The notes below the pieces were generated by a model, which had not been told where the DNA came from, made no database searches, and saw only the letters and a list, made by a program, of their open reading frames with translations. Shown piece after piece: positions 35,509 through 44,640 of a stretch of DNA of 64,000 nt (positions are counted from its first letter, which is position 1; each line of letters begins with the position of its first letter). Origin of the DNA: Lentibacillus sp. CBA3610. GTDB taxonomy: Bacteria; Bacillota; Bacilli; Bacillales; Amphibacillaceae. The translations under genes were made by a program, and so were the position numbers. The stretch lies in NCBI RefSeq assembly GCF_013373365.1, contig NZ_CP035925.1, forward strand, positions 1,116,001-1,180,000. Direction: 5' to 3'.

Positions 35509-36183
35509 TTATAATGGTCCGGATATTCCTTGTTTTCGAATTAATATGAAGTGTACACCCAATAAAGCAAATAACGCAGCAGGCAAGAAGAAAACGTGTA
35601 TTGCAAAGAACCTGGTTAATGTCTGGGCACCAACAATTTCCTCATCACCGGCCAGCAACGTTTTCAGCTCGTCTCCAATTAGTGGAACATCCGCTGCAAT
35701 GTTCAATCCGACTTCTGTTGCAAAGTATGCTTTATTGTCCCAAGGCAGCAGATAGCCTGTGAAACCTAAGCCCAGGACGACGAAAAACAACAGGACACCG
35801 ACCATCCAGTTAAGTTCACGTGGCTTTTTGTATGCACCCTGAAAGAATACACGTAAAGTATGTAGCAGTAGCATTACAACCACAACACTGGCGCCCCAGT
35901 GATGCATGCCGCGCACAATTTGACCATGTGCCACTTCAGTTTGCAAATAATAAACAGAACGCCATGCATTTTCAATATCTGGAACGTAGTACATCGTCAA
36001 AAACATACCTGACAGTATTTGAATGACGACTACGAAAAAAGTCAATCCGCCAAAACAGTAAACAAATGCGGAAAAGTGATGGGCTGGATTAACATGCTCA
36101 GGAACCTCGTGGTCTGCAAGATCGCGCCATAAAGGGGTAATATCTACGCGCTCATCAATCCAGTCATAAATTTTTTGCAGCAT
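35509..36183 (-). CDS. qcrB: Menaquinol:cytochrome c reductase, cytochrome b6-type subunit QcrB
   Basis: A 224-residue four-helix cytochrome b of the b6 type. The paired haem-ligating His residues are in 'GMHHWGASVVVVMLLLHTLR' and 'FFAIHVFFLPAALFALLGVH'. 'GYLLPWDNKAY' is the conserved loop after helix C. The N-terminal 'HVNPAHHFSAF' is also typical. It lies between qcrA (7 bp) and qcrC (18 bp) with GAGAGGAGGCG before its ATG. Electrons pass from menaquinol, whose side chain is made by hepS/hepT in this window. Confidence 0.97.
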   Translation of the reverse strand: MLQKIYDWIDERVDITPLWRDLADHEVPEHVNPAHHFSAFVYCFGGLTFFVVVIQILSGMFLTMYYVPDIENAWRSVYYLQTEVAHGQIVRGMHHWGASVVVVMLLLHTLRVFFQGAYKKPRELNWMVGVLLFFVVLGLGFTGYLLPWDNKAYFATEVGLNIAADVPLIGDELKTLLAGDEEIVGAQTLTRFFAIHVFFLPAALFALLGVHFILIRKQGISGPL

Positions 36184-36189
36184 TACCAG

Positions 36190-36705
36190 TTACGCCTCCT
36201 CTCTCGATTGTGAATTACCCAGGAATAACATTCCGTTTTCAATTTTGTGCTCATAAACGGGCAATGGTGCTGTAGGTGGTGTTCCTTCAACGTTCACACC
36301 GTCTTTATAATACAGCCCGTCATGGCAAGGACAATAGAAGCGTTCCGGATGGTCTTCGCTTCCTTCCCATGACACAACACAACCAAGATGTGTGCAAATT
36401 GGGGAAAGGGCAACTATATCACCATTGTCGTCTTTGTAAACCCATGCAGTTTGACTGACAGTTGATTCATACCAGCCATCAACTTGTTCAATTTCCCAAT
36501 CCACTCGCTGAGGCACATTTGTAATATCCTCCTCCGCAAGCTGAACATTGGTAAAGTCACTTTCACCTTCGCCCTGTTGCAATACAGGATCAATAGCCAT
36601 TCTTAAAGGTGAAATCATTATGCCCGCTGCCATAAATCCTCCTACACCTGTAAGTGTATAATTCAAAAATTGTCGACGGGATACTGGTTGTTTATCTTCG
36701 CTCAT
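36190..36705 (-). CDS. qcrA: Menaquinol:cytochrome c reductase, Rieske iron-sulfur subunit QcrA
   Basis: A 171-residue Rieske protein. The N-terminus has a twin-arginine-like stretch ('VSRRQFLNYTLTGVGGF'), which is usually a Tat-dependent membrane anchor. The 2Fe-2S ligands are in 'CTHLGCVVSW' and 'YCPCHDGLYY'. It is the first gene of qcrABC. A Tat system is encoded at the start of the window and could handle this protein. Confidence 0.97.
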   Translation of the reverse strand: MSEDKQPVSRRQFLNYTLTGVGGFMAAGIMISPLRMAIDPVLQQGEGESDFTNVQLAEEDITNVPQRVDWEIEQVDGWYESTVSQTAWVYKDDNGDIVALSPICTHLGCVVSWEGSEDHPERFYCPCHDGLYYKDGVNVEGTPPTAPLPVYEHKIENGMLFLGNSQSREEA

Positions 36706-36771
36706 GATTTTCCCCCCCTCTATACATTTTTCACGGACAAGCTTATAAAATCAGATTACTAGGACAATACC

Positions 36772-36800
36772 ATAATAGCGCAATCTTCCTGACGGGTCAA
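36772..36800 (-). promoter_or_regulatory. SigA-type promoter of qcrABC
   Basis: On the minus strand TTGACC (36795-36800), a 17-base spacer and TATTAT (36772-36777); about 65 bases from the qcrA ATG. B. subtilis qcr is also controlled by sporulation and carbon regulators; no operator was identified here. Confidence 0.7.
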
Positions 36801-36896
36801 TATAAATCCTTTGCACTTCATGGGTCTTCTGCAGTTGTCCACTCTAAAGAAGTATATCAAAATTTACAGCTGAATTCGATTAAAAAGTGTTTTTAA

Positions 36897-37361
36897 TTAA
36901 CCTTTCCAATAGGAGCGTATAAGTTCAGTGACTTCCTTGACCTGACTGCGGATAACTGACTGTATATCTGATGCTTTCATTGATTCTGTGGCTGTCGCCG
37001 GCAGCCAGATTAAGCTTCCCTGTAATGATTGTTCGACCTTTTTCCAGCCGGAATCAGATGTCACGAAAAAGACATGATGAAAAGGCTGTGTCTGTATATC
37101 TTCAACCCATGTATGAACCCGTTCCATCTCAGCTTCTTTATCAGCTGATGTTAAATAGTGAAAATTTGGTGCCAACAGGACACGGCCAGTTAGCTCTTTT
37201 TCCAATTCACGGTTGAATACAGAGAGAATTTCGCTTTGAAAAGCATCCTTTTCAAGGTTTGAATCATTCGATAATTGAAAAGGCAATAAAGGTATAATAA
37301 TCGTATCGACATACTCTTTTGCCTGGACATATTGCTGCAAATCCTGTTTAATCCATTTCAT
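36897..37361 (-). CDS. ypiF: YpiF-like protein (DUF2487)
   Basis: A 154-residue soluble protein of unknown function: 'MKWIKQDLQQYVQAKEYVDT' then 'IIIPLLPF' at the start, 'LLAPNFHYL' in the middle and 'HHVFFVTSD' near residue 100. No signal or membrane segment is seen. The position before qcrA and after ypiB is that of B. subtilis ypiF. Confidence 0.85.
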   Translation of the reverse strand: MKWIKQDLQQYVQAKEYVDTIIIPLLPFQLSNDSNLEKDAFQSEILSVFNRELEKELTGRVLLAPNFHYLTSADKEAEMERVHTWVEDIQTQPFHHVFFVTSDSGWKKVEQSLQGSLIWLPATATESMKASDIQSVIRSQVKEVTELIRSYWKG

Positions 37362-37439
37362 AGTATACTACCAGCCCTTCTATCTATTCTTCATACTGAG
37401 AAAAATTTCAAATCAAGTTTCATGTTATCCCAATAACAT

Positions 37440-37479
37440 AAAAAAAATCAACCTTTTATATCTGTCCGAAAGGTTGATC
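37440..37479 (-). terminator. Terminator of ypiA-ypiB
   Basis: A 10-bp stem ATCAACCTTT / AAAGGTTGAT on the minus strand followed by TTTTTTT; it includes the last codons of ypiB. Confidence 0.85.
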
Positions 37480-38028
37480 GAATGTCATATTATTCAATTT
37501 ACGAAGGTGATCAGTCAATTCAGTAAAGGCTTGCTGATCCCGTTTGTCCAGAGCTTCGTCTATTTTTTTCAGGATTGCTTGCTGCTGATAGTCGTAAATG
37601 GTTTTTTCCAACAGACGTTTTGCTAAATCCTGATCTTCCCCGGTTATAAAATAATCATCAGGAATGAATGGATTCTCAACGAGCACTGCTGCATAGAAAA
37701 TACTCTGGTAAGACTTATTGAAATTTAATTGAATGTACAATGGCTCATGCTGATTCATGCGGATATCATGAAAAGCTTTTTCGGCATCAGTCGTTACCAG
37801 TTGTTTTTTATAAAAACGGAACGGTACTGCATCCGAACACTGACTGCTCATGATTAACCCGCGGGGGCAAAATTTTGCCTCCCGGACGAAATGTACATTA
37901 TCCAAAAGTTTTTGATGATTGACGATATAATTGAGGATCCACACACTTTCCCGCTTTTTCAGCTGATAGTGGTTCAGGAACCATTGAATAAAGCTTTTTT
38001 TGTCCTTTGCAGAAACAGGAGTTTGCAT
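37456..38028 (-). CDS. ypiB: UPF0302/YpiB-like protein with IDEAL domain
   Basis: A 190-residue protein. The N-terminal UPF0302 part shows 'KKSFIQWFLNHYQLKKRESV' and 'WILNYIVNH'. The C-terminal IDEAL domain shows 'KKIDEALDKRDQQAF', a short motif found in small Firmicute adaptor-like proteins. The function is unknown. An upstream GTG at 38061 lacks a ribosome binding site. The ATG at 38026-38028 has AGGGGAGG 12 bases upstream, rather far but the only good site. It follows ypiA closely. Confidence 0.86.
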   Translation of the reverse strand: MQTPVSAKDKKSFIQWFLNHYQLKKRESVWILNYIVNHQKLLDNVHFVREAKFCPRGLIMSSQCSDAVPFRFYKKQLVTTDAEKAFHDIRMNQHEPLYIQLNFNKSYQSIFYAAVLVENPFIPDDYFITGEDQDLAKRLLEKTIYDYQQQAILKKIDEALDKRDQQAFTELTDHLRKLNNMTFDQPFGQI

Positions 38029-38066
38029 TTTTATGACGAACCTCCCCTGGAAATAGTCCACGCGCG

Positions 38067-39332
38067 CTATATTTCTCTTGTATGTTTCAAACGCTGCACA
38101 TATTCCTCAATATCCGGATCAATCGGCTGTATCTTCAAATACGCTTCAAATATTTGAATGGCTGTATCGATCCTCCCTTCCTCTGTCAGAAAATAACCGT
38201 ATTCTCTCAGGAAATCACTATCCTGGTTTAAGCTATTATATGCTTCCTGATAGTGCTTTAATGCATTTTGATACGATTCTGTTTCATTGTACGCGCGTGC
38301 AAGCTCCCATTCATAAAGCGGATCACTGGCCCCCATCTTTTTAATATCAGTAATCAATTCAATAATACTGTCCTGATTTTCCTGTTCTTTAAATAATTCA
38401 ATTAAAAATAGTATGGCTTCTTTATAGTCAGGATCCAGTGTCACAGCTTCTCTTACCCATTTTTCACTTTCATCATCGTTCCCTGATTGGTGTGCCAGGG
38501 AACCTGCAAAAAAGTAAAGTTCTTTATTAAATTCATCGACTTTAAGACCCTGCTTAGCCGTTTCATATGCCTCGTTAATCATTTCTTCATCTTCATATGC
38601 CTTCGCTAATTGATAATAAGCCGTATGGTAATACATATCCTGCTCAATGACATGTTTCCATGCATGGATGGCAATATCCCGTCGTCCGGCATGCAGTGCT
38701 GTGAAACCGTACTTAAACAAAGTGTCCGGATCCTCACTGTCGATGCTCTGGTAAGTTTGAAGAGCGATTTCATATTCGCCGGAAGCTGCATAAGCTTCTG
38801 CCAATCGGTCGTTAATCGATACATTCGCGATTTCTTTTGTAACAGGGAGTATTTTCTCGTAGTACGTGATAGCCTGCTGGTAGTCTCCATTTGAAAACAG
38901 CAGCTCTCCAAGTGCAAAATCAATAATTGGTTCGTTAGGCTCGTGATGCTTGGCACTCAGTAACTTTTGTTCTGCTACCTCAAATAACCCCTGTGCCTGG
39001 TACAGATCTGCCAACTGCATAAGTGCCTGTACATAGTCAGGGTCATCTTCTCCAATTTCGTTCAATAAGTTTATGGCTTCCTCATCATTATCCTGTTCAA
39101 TATATACATCCGACAGCATAATTTTTATTTCACTCTCGTTTGGGAAACGATTGATTAATTCCTCTAAGATATCAGTTGCCTCTCTTAAAAACCCCCATTG
39201 AACAAACAACTCGGCTATGGTGAATTTTTCCTCATCATCCGCTTTTGGCAAGTAATCTTCAAGTAATGCAATGGCCTTATCGGACTGTTTGGCTTCCATC
39301 AGATGAACAGCTTCCATTATGGTGGTGTCCAT
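38067..39332 (-). CDS. ypiA: YpiA-like tetratricopeptide repeat protein
   Basis: A 421-residue protein made almost wholly of TPR helices, about ten repeats (for example 'LMQLADLYQAQGLFEVAEQK', 'AYAASGEYEIALQTYQSID', 'YFLTEEGRIDTAIQIFEAY'). No catalytic domain is present, so it is a likely scaffold for protein partners. The ATG at 39330-39332 has AAAGGA 8 bases upstream; an in-frame start three codons earlier lacks one. It is the first gene of the ypiA-ypiB unit. Confidence 0.9.
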   Translation of the reverse strand: MDTTIMEAVHLMEAKQSDKAIALLEDYLPKADDEEKFTIAELFVQWGFLREATDILEELINRFPNESEIKIMLSDVYIEQDNDEEAINLLNEIGEDDPDYVQALMQLADLYQAQGLFEVAEQKLLSAKHHEPNEPIIDFALGELLFSNGDYQQAITYYEKILPVTKEIANVSINDRLAEAYAASGEYEIALQTYQSIDSEDPDTLFKYGFTALHAGRRDIAIHAWKHVIEQDMYYHTAYYQLAKAYEDEEMINEAYETAKQGLKVDEFNKELYFFAGSLAHQSGNDDESEKWVREAVTLDPDYKEAILFLIELFKEQENQDSIIELITDIKKMGASDPLYEWELARAYNETESYQNALKHYQEAYNSLNQDSDFLREYGYFLTEEGRIDTAIQIFEAYLKIQPIDPDIEEYVQRLKHTREI

Positions 39333-39387
39333 GAAGAACATCCTTTCTCACTTTCGACTTTTCTAATAGGATTTTTCGTAAACTTTG

Positions 39388-39932
39388 ATGATTTTAATTC
39401 CGGGGTCGATATAAAAGCGAAACACTGAAATATTTGAGTGTAATGACACCGCTCCGGAAATACACTTGGTGCTCGTCGTGTTGCAAGAGAATTCGGCGGA
39501 GCAGCACTCCTCGCAACTCGTAGCCTACTCGGTGGATGTTTTGCTCGTCGCTGCGGGGTCTCACATTGGCCACTTTTCCCGCAGGAGTCTCCGTGTATTT
39601 CCTCCGCTCGTGTTGACTTTCTGTAGATTGAATCTTCTCCACTAGGACAGAACACGACACGAAGCTGCGGAAAAATGCGAGACTCCTGCGGGAAAGGAAC
39701 AGTCTGATGACCCCGCAGCGAGCGTTCAAGGAACAAAGGCTAAATTCGCCACGTCAATAGCCAACGCCTCCCGCGACCAACATCGTGTTGGCCCGCGAGC
39801 GAGGAGGCTGAGGCGTTCCCCGCGGAAAGGGAGTATTTTTCCGCAGCGACGGACGAGCACCCAATGCCGATAGAATTGGAGAAACACATTCCAAAAGTTG
39901 TTTCGCAGTTTAGTGATTTTGTGGCAGAAACA
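39388..39932 (+). repeat. Large mosaic intergenic repeat, copy C
   Basis: About 545 bp with the common ends 'GGTCGATATAAAAGCGAAAC' (left) and 'TTTCGCAGTTTAGTGATTTT' (right). The left half (39490-39630) matches the left half of copy D. The right half (39640-39857) is the reverse complement of copy B's interior. The centre can fold on itself: 'GTCGCTGCGGGGTCTCA' and 'CCCGCAGGAGTCTC' on the left oppose 'GAGACTCCTGCGGG' and 'GACCCCGCAGCGAGC' on the right. It fills the gap between ypiA and aroA; no protein is supported. Confidence 0.82.
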
Positions 39933-39997
39933 ATAATCATTAAGAAAACAGCCTTCTAATATGTTTCATCATACAGAAAACAATTTTCATATTCAAA

Positions 39998-40030
39998 CAG
40001 AAAAGAATCTGCTCGAAAACAGATTCTTAT
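39998..40030 (-). terminator. Terminator of the aro-tyrA-hisC unit
   Basis: A 9-bp stem AAGAATCTG / CAGATTCTT with an 8-base loop and TTTTCTGTTTG on the minus strand; it overlaps the aroA stop. Confidence 0.8.
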
Positions 40031-41319
40031 TGGCTCGTTACAGTCTGTAAATGCTGAAAAAAATCAGGGTATGAAATGTTAATGGATGAAACGTCATCAA
40101 TCATGACGGCATCTTTTGTTATTAGAGATGAAATTGCAAGCATCATGGCAATCCGGTGATCATTGTACGCTTTTGTTTTTCCGCCCGTCAATGAATAACC
40201 ACCTTCGATTACCATTCCGTTTTCAGTAGGTTTGACATATGCCCCAAGGCGAGTCAAGCCTTCTGTTGTTGCTTTAATGCGGTCTGTTTCTTTCACCCGA
40301 AGTTCTTCGGCATCCCGGATAATCGTCGTTCCCTCTGCCTGGGTTGCTGCCAGGGCGATAATCGGAAGTTCATCAATCAAACGTGGAACGATTTCACCTT
40401 CTATGACAGTACCTGTAAGTTTTTGATGTGTAATCGTAACATCACCGAACGCTTCTCCACCAATTATTTGCTGATTCGAAATATCAAACGATGCCCCCAT
40501 TTCTCTCAGGACATCGATAATGCCCGACCGGCTATGGTTAAGCCCTACGTTTGTCAATGTCAGCTTACTCCCCGGCACGATTGCTGCAGCTGTCATGAAA
40601 AATGCTGCTGACGAAATATCACCGGGGACATATACATCGGTGGCAATCAAGGACTTTTCATTTGAAATGCGGATATGACCATTTGATGCAGATATATCAG
40701 CACCAAATGCCCGCAGCATATTTTCGGAATGATCCCTGGTAGGTGAGGCTTCCACGACTTCAGTAGCCCCTTCCGCAAATAACCCGCCAAGTAAAACGGC
40801 TGACTTAACCTGCGCACTTTTAATCGGCAATGTATAGTGAATGCCCTTGAGATTACCGCCTCGTACTGCCAGTGGCAAATAGCTTCCCCCTGAACGGCCA
40901 TCGAATTGGCCCCCCATTTTTTCAAGGGGCTTGACAACCCGATTCATAGGCCGCGATGCCAAAGAAGCATCACCATATACAGAAGTGAAAAATGGCAATC
41001 CAGCCAGTATGCCCGGCATGAGCCTTGCAGTCGTTCCTGAATTTCCGAAATAAAGCGGTTCAATTGGTTCGTGAAAGTTACCAGGTCCATTACTTTCGAT
41101 TGTCAGCGATGTATTATTTTGCTGAATGGACACTCCAAACTGCCTGAATGCATCCACTGTTCGATTGCAATCCTCACCGGTTAAAAAATTAGTAATATGT
41201 GTCGTCCCTTTGGCCAGAGCTCCCAACATCACTGCCCGGTGTGAAATGGATTTATCCCCCGGTACCTGCAAATTACCGGTCAGCGGGGATGATGAAGGCT
41301 TCAACGTTACACCATTCAA
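40027..41319 (-). CDS. aroA: 5-enolpyruvylshikimate-3-phosphate synthase
   Basis: A 430-residue EPSP synthase (named aroE in B. subtilis). It has 'QVPGDKSISHRAVMLGALA', 'GNSGTTARLMPGILAG', 'GDASLASRPMNRV' and, near the end, 'ELRVKETDRI' and 'YNDHRIAMM'. The loop 'GNSGTTARLMPG' differs from the E. coli-type 'GNAGTAMRPL', as in other Bacillus enzymes. The start is TTG (41317-41319) after AAGGAAG; the ATG beside it is out of frame. It is the last gene in the run aroC-aroB-hisC-tyrA-aroA. Confidence 0.96.
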   Translation of the reverse strand: MNGVTLKPSSSPLTGNLQVPGDKSISHRAVMLGALAKGTTHITNFLTGEDCNRTVDAFRQFGVSIQQNNTSLTIESNGPGNFHEPIEPLYFGNSGTTARLMPGILAGLPFFTSVYGDASLASRPMNRVVKPLEKMGGQFDGRSGGSYLPLAVRGGNLKGIHYTLPIKSAQVKSAVLLGGLFAEGATEVVEASPTRDHSENMLRAFGADISASNGHIRISNEKSLIATDVYVPGDISSAAFFMTAAAIVPGSKLTLTNVGLNHSRSGIIDVLREMGASFDISNQQIIGGEAFGDVTITHQKLTGTVIEGEIVPRLIDELPIIALAATQAEGTTIIRDAEELRVKETDRIKATTEGLTRLGAYVKPTENGMVIEGGYSLTGGKTKAYNDHRIAMMLAISSLITKDAVMIDDVSSINISYPDFFQHLQTVTSQ

Positions 41320-41342
41320 TGGACATCACTTCCTTCACTCTT

Positions 41343-42443
41343 TTAATCTTCAAGCATTAATTCATAATTATGACGTTTTAATATGTGATAACTTTTCAAT
41401 TGCTCATCTTTCGTTGAAACACTTAATCTTAATACACCTGTAATGCCTTCGCGTATCTCCAATATTCGTATGTTCGTAATACTGACTTCTTCCTCAGCCA
41501 GCAGATTGGCTACGGAAGCTATGGCACCGGTCTGGTCACGAATATCCACATACAAATCATAAAACGCTGGTATCGCGCCTTTTTCTTTTGTGCCCAAGCC
41601 GTCCCGGTAATCTTTTGCCTGCTTCAAATAAGCTGTCAAATCCGACTTATGATCTTTTTGAAGCATTTGTTTTAAGACGGCCATTTCATCTGTCCAGTCA
41701 TCAATCATCTTCATCATCTTGTGCTTATTGTGATAAAAAATATCCTGCCATAGCTGCGGATTACTGGATGCTATACGGGTCACATCACGAAAACCGCCGG
41801 CTGCAAGTTTAGGAATGAACGTGTGTGTGTCTTCCCATTTCCTTGCCTGCTGGACTAAGGCAGAAGCAATCAGATGAGGAAAATGTGAAATAACCCCCGT
41901 CATCTCATCATGTTCATTTGCTTTCAGTTTAATAATATGACTTTTGGTCACCTTCAGCATATCTTCAAGCGTATCAACTGCTGATGCCTCACAGACCGGA
42001 GATGGCGATAGCACGTAAATGGCATTCTCAAACAGATGTGATTTCGCTGCTGTTATCCCTATTTTATGGGATCCTGCCATCGGATGACCGCCAATAAACT
42101 GTATACGATCATTGTTTATTGTATTAGCCAGATCATGAATCGGCTTTTTGACTGACGATACATCAGAAACAATGACATCATGATCAAACGTGATTTGTTC
42201 CAATTGTTTCAAATAATCAAGGGTTTCGGTTATCGGTGTTCCTAACAAAATAATATCTGCTTTTTGGGCTGCTTCTATTATATCCGTACAGGACTCATTG
42301 ATAATGTCATTCATTCGAGCGAAATCCAGTGATTTTTGATTCGTATCAAAGCCAATGATGTGGTTTTCCTCGGACTCGCGTAAACTCTTTGCCAAGGAGC
42401 CGCCTATCAAGCCCAGTCCGATCATTAAAATTGTTCTTTTCAC
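41343..42443 (-). CDS. tyrA: Prephenate dehydrogenase with ACT domain
   Basis: A 366-residue NAD-dependent enzyme making 4-hydroxyphenylpyruvate for tyrosine. The Rossmann start 'IGLGLIGGSLAKSLRE' is followed by 'VSDVSSVKKPI' and 'FIGGHPMAGSHKIGI'. The last 75 residues ('DLYVDIRDQTGAIASVANLL') form an ACT domain for feedback control by an amino acid, presumably tyrosine. The start is GTG, overlapping the hisC stop (GTGA). Confidence 0.95.
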   Translation of the reverse strand: MKRTILMIGLGLIGGSLAKSLRESEENHIIGFDTNQKSLDFARMNDIINESCTDIIEAAQKADIILLGTPITETLDYLKQLEQITFDHDVIVSDVSSVKKPIHDLANTINNDRIQFIGGHPMAGSHKIGITAAKSHLFENAIYVLSPSPVCEASAVDTLEDMLKVTKSHIIKLKANEHDEMTGVISHFPHLIASALVQQARKWEDTHTFIPKLAAGGFRDVTRIASSNPQLWQDIFYHNKHKMMKMIDDWTDEMAVLKQMLQKDHKSDLTAYLKQAKDYRDGLGTKEKGAIPAFYDLYVDIRDQTGAIASVANLLAEEEVSITNIRILEIREGITGVLRLSVSTKDEQLKSYHILKRHNYELMLED

Positions 42444-43546
42444 GATTCTGTTCCCTCATTTATTTTCAAGTGTAACTGATATAGTACTTTCTGCAGCTCC
42501 TCCATATCTGTTTCATTCCCGATTGTCACTCGAATTGTTTCAGGTGCACCAAGCCCTTCACCAGGACGCACAATGAACCCATTTTCCAGCAAATATTGAA
42601 AAGCGTCTTGACCGCTGATTGGTGTCGAAACGAGCAGAAAATTCGTTTGAGAATCAAAGTAATGCCAGCCAAGCGAATCAAGAAATGCCTTAAATGATTG
42701 TTTTACTATGTTATTCCGTGAGATTGATTCCCGAATAAATGCATCATCATTCAATGCGACCATCGCAGCGTTTTGAGCAATCGACGATGTATTAAATGGG
42801 CCTCTGACAACATCCAATCGCGTTATAAGTTCATTGTCCGCAATACCATAACCTATTCTCAAACCGGCCAATCCATATGCTTTTGAAAATGTCCGCAGCA
42901 CAACAAGATTTTTATAGTGTTGCATATTTTCTAAAATATTCGGGTGCAATTGATCATCAACGTATTCGAAATAGGCTTCATCCAAAACAACAAGAACATC
43001 GTCCGGACATTTTTCCATAAACGTATAAAAATCATCACGTGGAATCAGACACCCTGTTGGGTTATTCGGGGAGCAAAGCCAGACAACGTTTGTTTTATCA
43101 TCAATTGCCTCCAGCATGCCCGGGAGATCATGATAGCCATTAACTGTCGGCACTTCTTTTACATCAGCCCCCTCAACAAGTGCATTGTGTTTATACTGCG
43201 GAAATGTGGGGGTTGCCACGACTGTATTGACGCCGGGATATAAAAACGCACGTCCAATCAATTGCACAATCTCATCTGTCCCATTTCCAAATATAAGCTG
43301 GTTTTCATATACATTTAATTTCTTTGCCAGAACATTTCTTAATTCCGCCGTGTAGCCATCCGGGTATATATTAAGTGTCATATTATGATTGGAAAAGCAG
43401 TCCTCCACTTCCCTGGAATAGCCGAATGGATTTTCATTTGAAGCCAGCTTAACAATGCGATTTAAGCCATATTCTTTTTTGACCTCTTTTGTTTGTTTTC
43501 CGGGTTGATAAGGTGTCATGTCTTTTAATATATGTTTACTTTTCAT
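42440..43546 (-). CDS. hisC: Histidinol-phosphate aminotransferase
   Basis: A 368-residue class II aminotransferase for histidine synthesis which in B. subtilis also serves tyrosine and phenylalanine. It shows 'NENPFGYS', 'GNGTDEIVQLI', 'WLCSPNNPTG', 'LDEAYFEYV' and the PLP Lys in 'TFSKAYGLAGLRIGYG'. In B. subtilis it follows the trp operon; here it follows aroB directly, with 14 bp between, so trpEDCFBA and aroH are absent from this place. Confidence 0.95.
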   Translation of the reverse strand: MKSKHILKDMTPYQPGKQTKEVKKEYGLNRIVKLASNENPFGYSREVEDCFSNHNMTLNIYPDGYTAELRNVLAKKLNVYENQLIFGNGTDEIVQLIGRAFLYPGVNTVVATPTFPQYKHNALVEGADVKEVPTVNGYHDLPGMLEAIDDKTNVVWLCSPNNPTGCLIPRDDFYTFMEKCPDDVLVVLDEAYFEYVDDQLHPNILENMQHYKNLVVLRTFSKAYGLAGLRIGYGIADNELITRLDVVRGPFNTSSIAQNAAMVALNDDAFIRESISRNNIVKQSFKAFLDSLGWHYFDSQTNFLLVSTPISGQDAFQYLLENGFIVRPGEGLGAPETIRVTIGNETDMEELQKVLYQLHLKINEGTES

Positions 43547-43560
43547 TACGTCCTGCCCCC

Positions 43561-44640
43561 CTATTTGTTTCGTTGTTTCAGTTCCCTGAGAAAATCATAC
43601 ACTTTATTCAGTAAGTCTTCGTCGCTTATTTCCATAAGTGCTGGCTGGGCTATATCTTGTAAAAGCACTAACTGAATTGTACTGTCTAGTGTTTTTTTAT
43701 CCTTTTTCATTTTCAAAAGAATCTCCTCGGGATCAATGTCAGGTAATTGTAATGGATAACCGTTATCCTTTAACCAGGTATATAATTGTTCAAAAGGAAG
43801 ATTAATGGCATACATTTTTTCACTTACTCTGACTGCAAATAATAATCCGATTGCTACCAGTTCCCCGTGAGTCCATGAGCCATACCCCAGAATGGACTCC
43901 AGGGCATGCCCTAACGTATGGCCAAGGTTAAGGTGTTTTCTTATTCCTGATTCATGTTCATCAATCTCCACAATTCCGGCTTTGATTTTGATTCCCCTGG
44001 TTAAATGATTTGTGAGATTCTGACCCGTTAATGACGACAGGTCCATCATGATTAATGATTCGTACAAGCTTTTATCTGCCAGCAAAGCTTCTTTCAGCAA
44101 CTCAGCATAACCGGACCTGACTTCTTTGTTATGCAATGTATGAAGTGTTTGAACGTCATAGATAACTGCAACCGGCGCGTAAAAATTGCCGATCATATTT
44201 TTTCCATGTTCATGGTTGATCGCTACTTTCCCGCCAACACTGCTGTCATGGGCAAGGATTGTCGTCGGCATTTGAATGAAATCAACCCCGCGCATGAAGG
44301 TGGCAGCCACAAACCCTGCAACGTCGCCAACAACACCGCCGCCAAGCGCAATGATAAGTGATTGTCTGTCAAGGCCAAATTCAATAGCTTTGGAATGCAG
44401 CTGATAAAAGATTTCAATATTTTTGGCTTTTTCCCCTGCCGGAATCGTGTGGGAAAAAACAGTTTCCTCTGACAGACTTTCCTTAACATCCTGTAAATAA
44501 TGGGCAGCCACTGCGTCATCCGAAATAATTAAAATGGAAGCGTAATGTTTTGGTAAATATTGCTTCACGTGATGCCGCAAGTCTTCCCCTATATAAACGG
44601 GGTAGGTATGTGCTTCAGCCTTCACCTTTATCTCGTTCAT
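43561..44640 (-). CDS. aroB: 3-dehydroquinate synthase
   Basis: A 359-residue NAD- and metal-dependent enzyme for the second shikimate step. It shows 'ALGGGVVGDVAGFVAATFMR' and 'QMPTTILAHDSSVGGKVAIN', the metal-binding Glu in 'SGYAELLKEA' and His in 'LNLGHTLGHALES' and 'GSWTHGELVAIG'. The ATG at 44638-44640, one base into the aroC stop (TAATG), is preferred; AAGGTG precedes it by 6 bases. Confidence 0.96.
   Translation of the reverse strand: MNEIKVKAEAHTYPVYIGEDLRHHVKQYLPKHYASILIISDDAVAAHYLQDVKESLSEETVFSHTIPAGEKAKNIEIFYQLHSKAIEFGLDRQSLIIALGGGVVGDVAGFVAATFMRGVDFIQMPTTILAHDSSVGGKVAINHEHGKNMIGNFYAPVAVIYDVQTLHTLHNKEVRSGYAELLKEALLADKSLYESLIMMDLSSLTGQNLTNHLTRGIKIKAGIVEIDEHESGIRKHLNLGHTLGHALESILGYGSWTHGELVAIGLLFAVRVSEKMYAINLPFEQLYTWLKDNGYPLQLPDIDPEEILLKMKKDKKTLDSTIQLVLLQDIAQPALMEISDEDLLNKVYDFLRELKQRNK

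Noticed and set aside
39317..39736. Minus-strand reading frames of 139 and 111 residues in repeat C
   Set aside because: They are translations of the mosaic repeat. A nearly identical peptide (with 'RPRSDEQNIHRVG') occurs in repeat D, and the frames have no ribosome site or domain.
39740..39940. A 66-residue frame in the right half of repeat C
   Set aside because: It lies wholly within the repeat, low-complexity peptide, no start signals.
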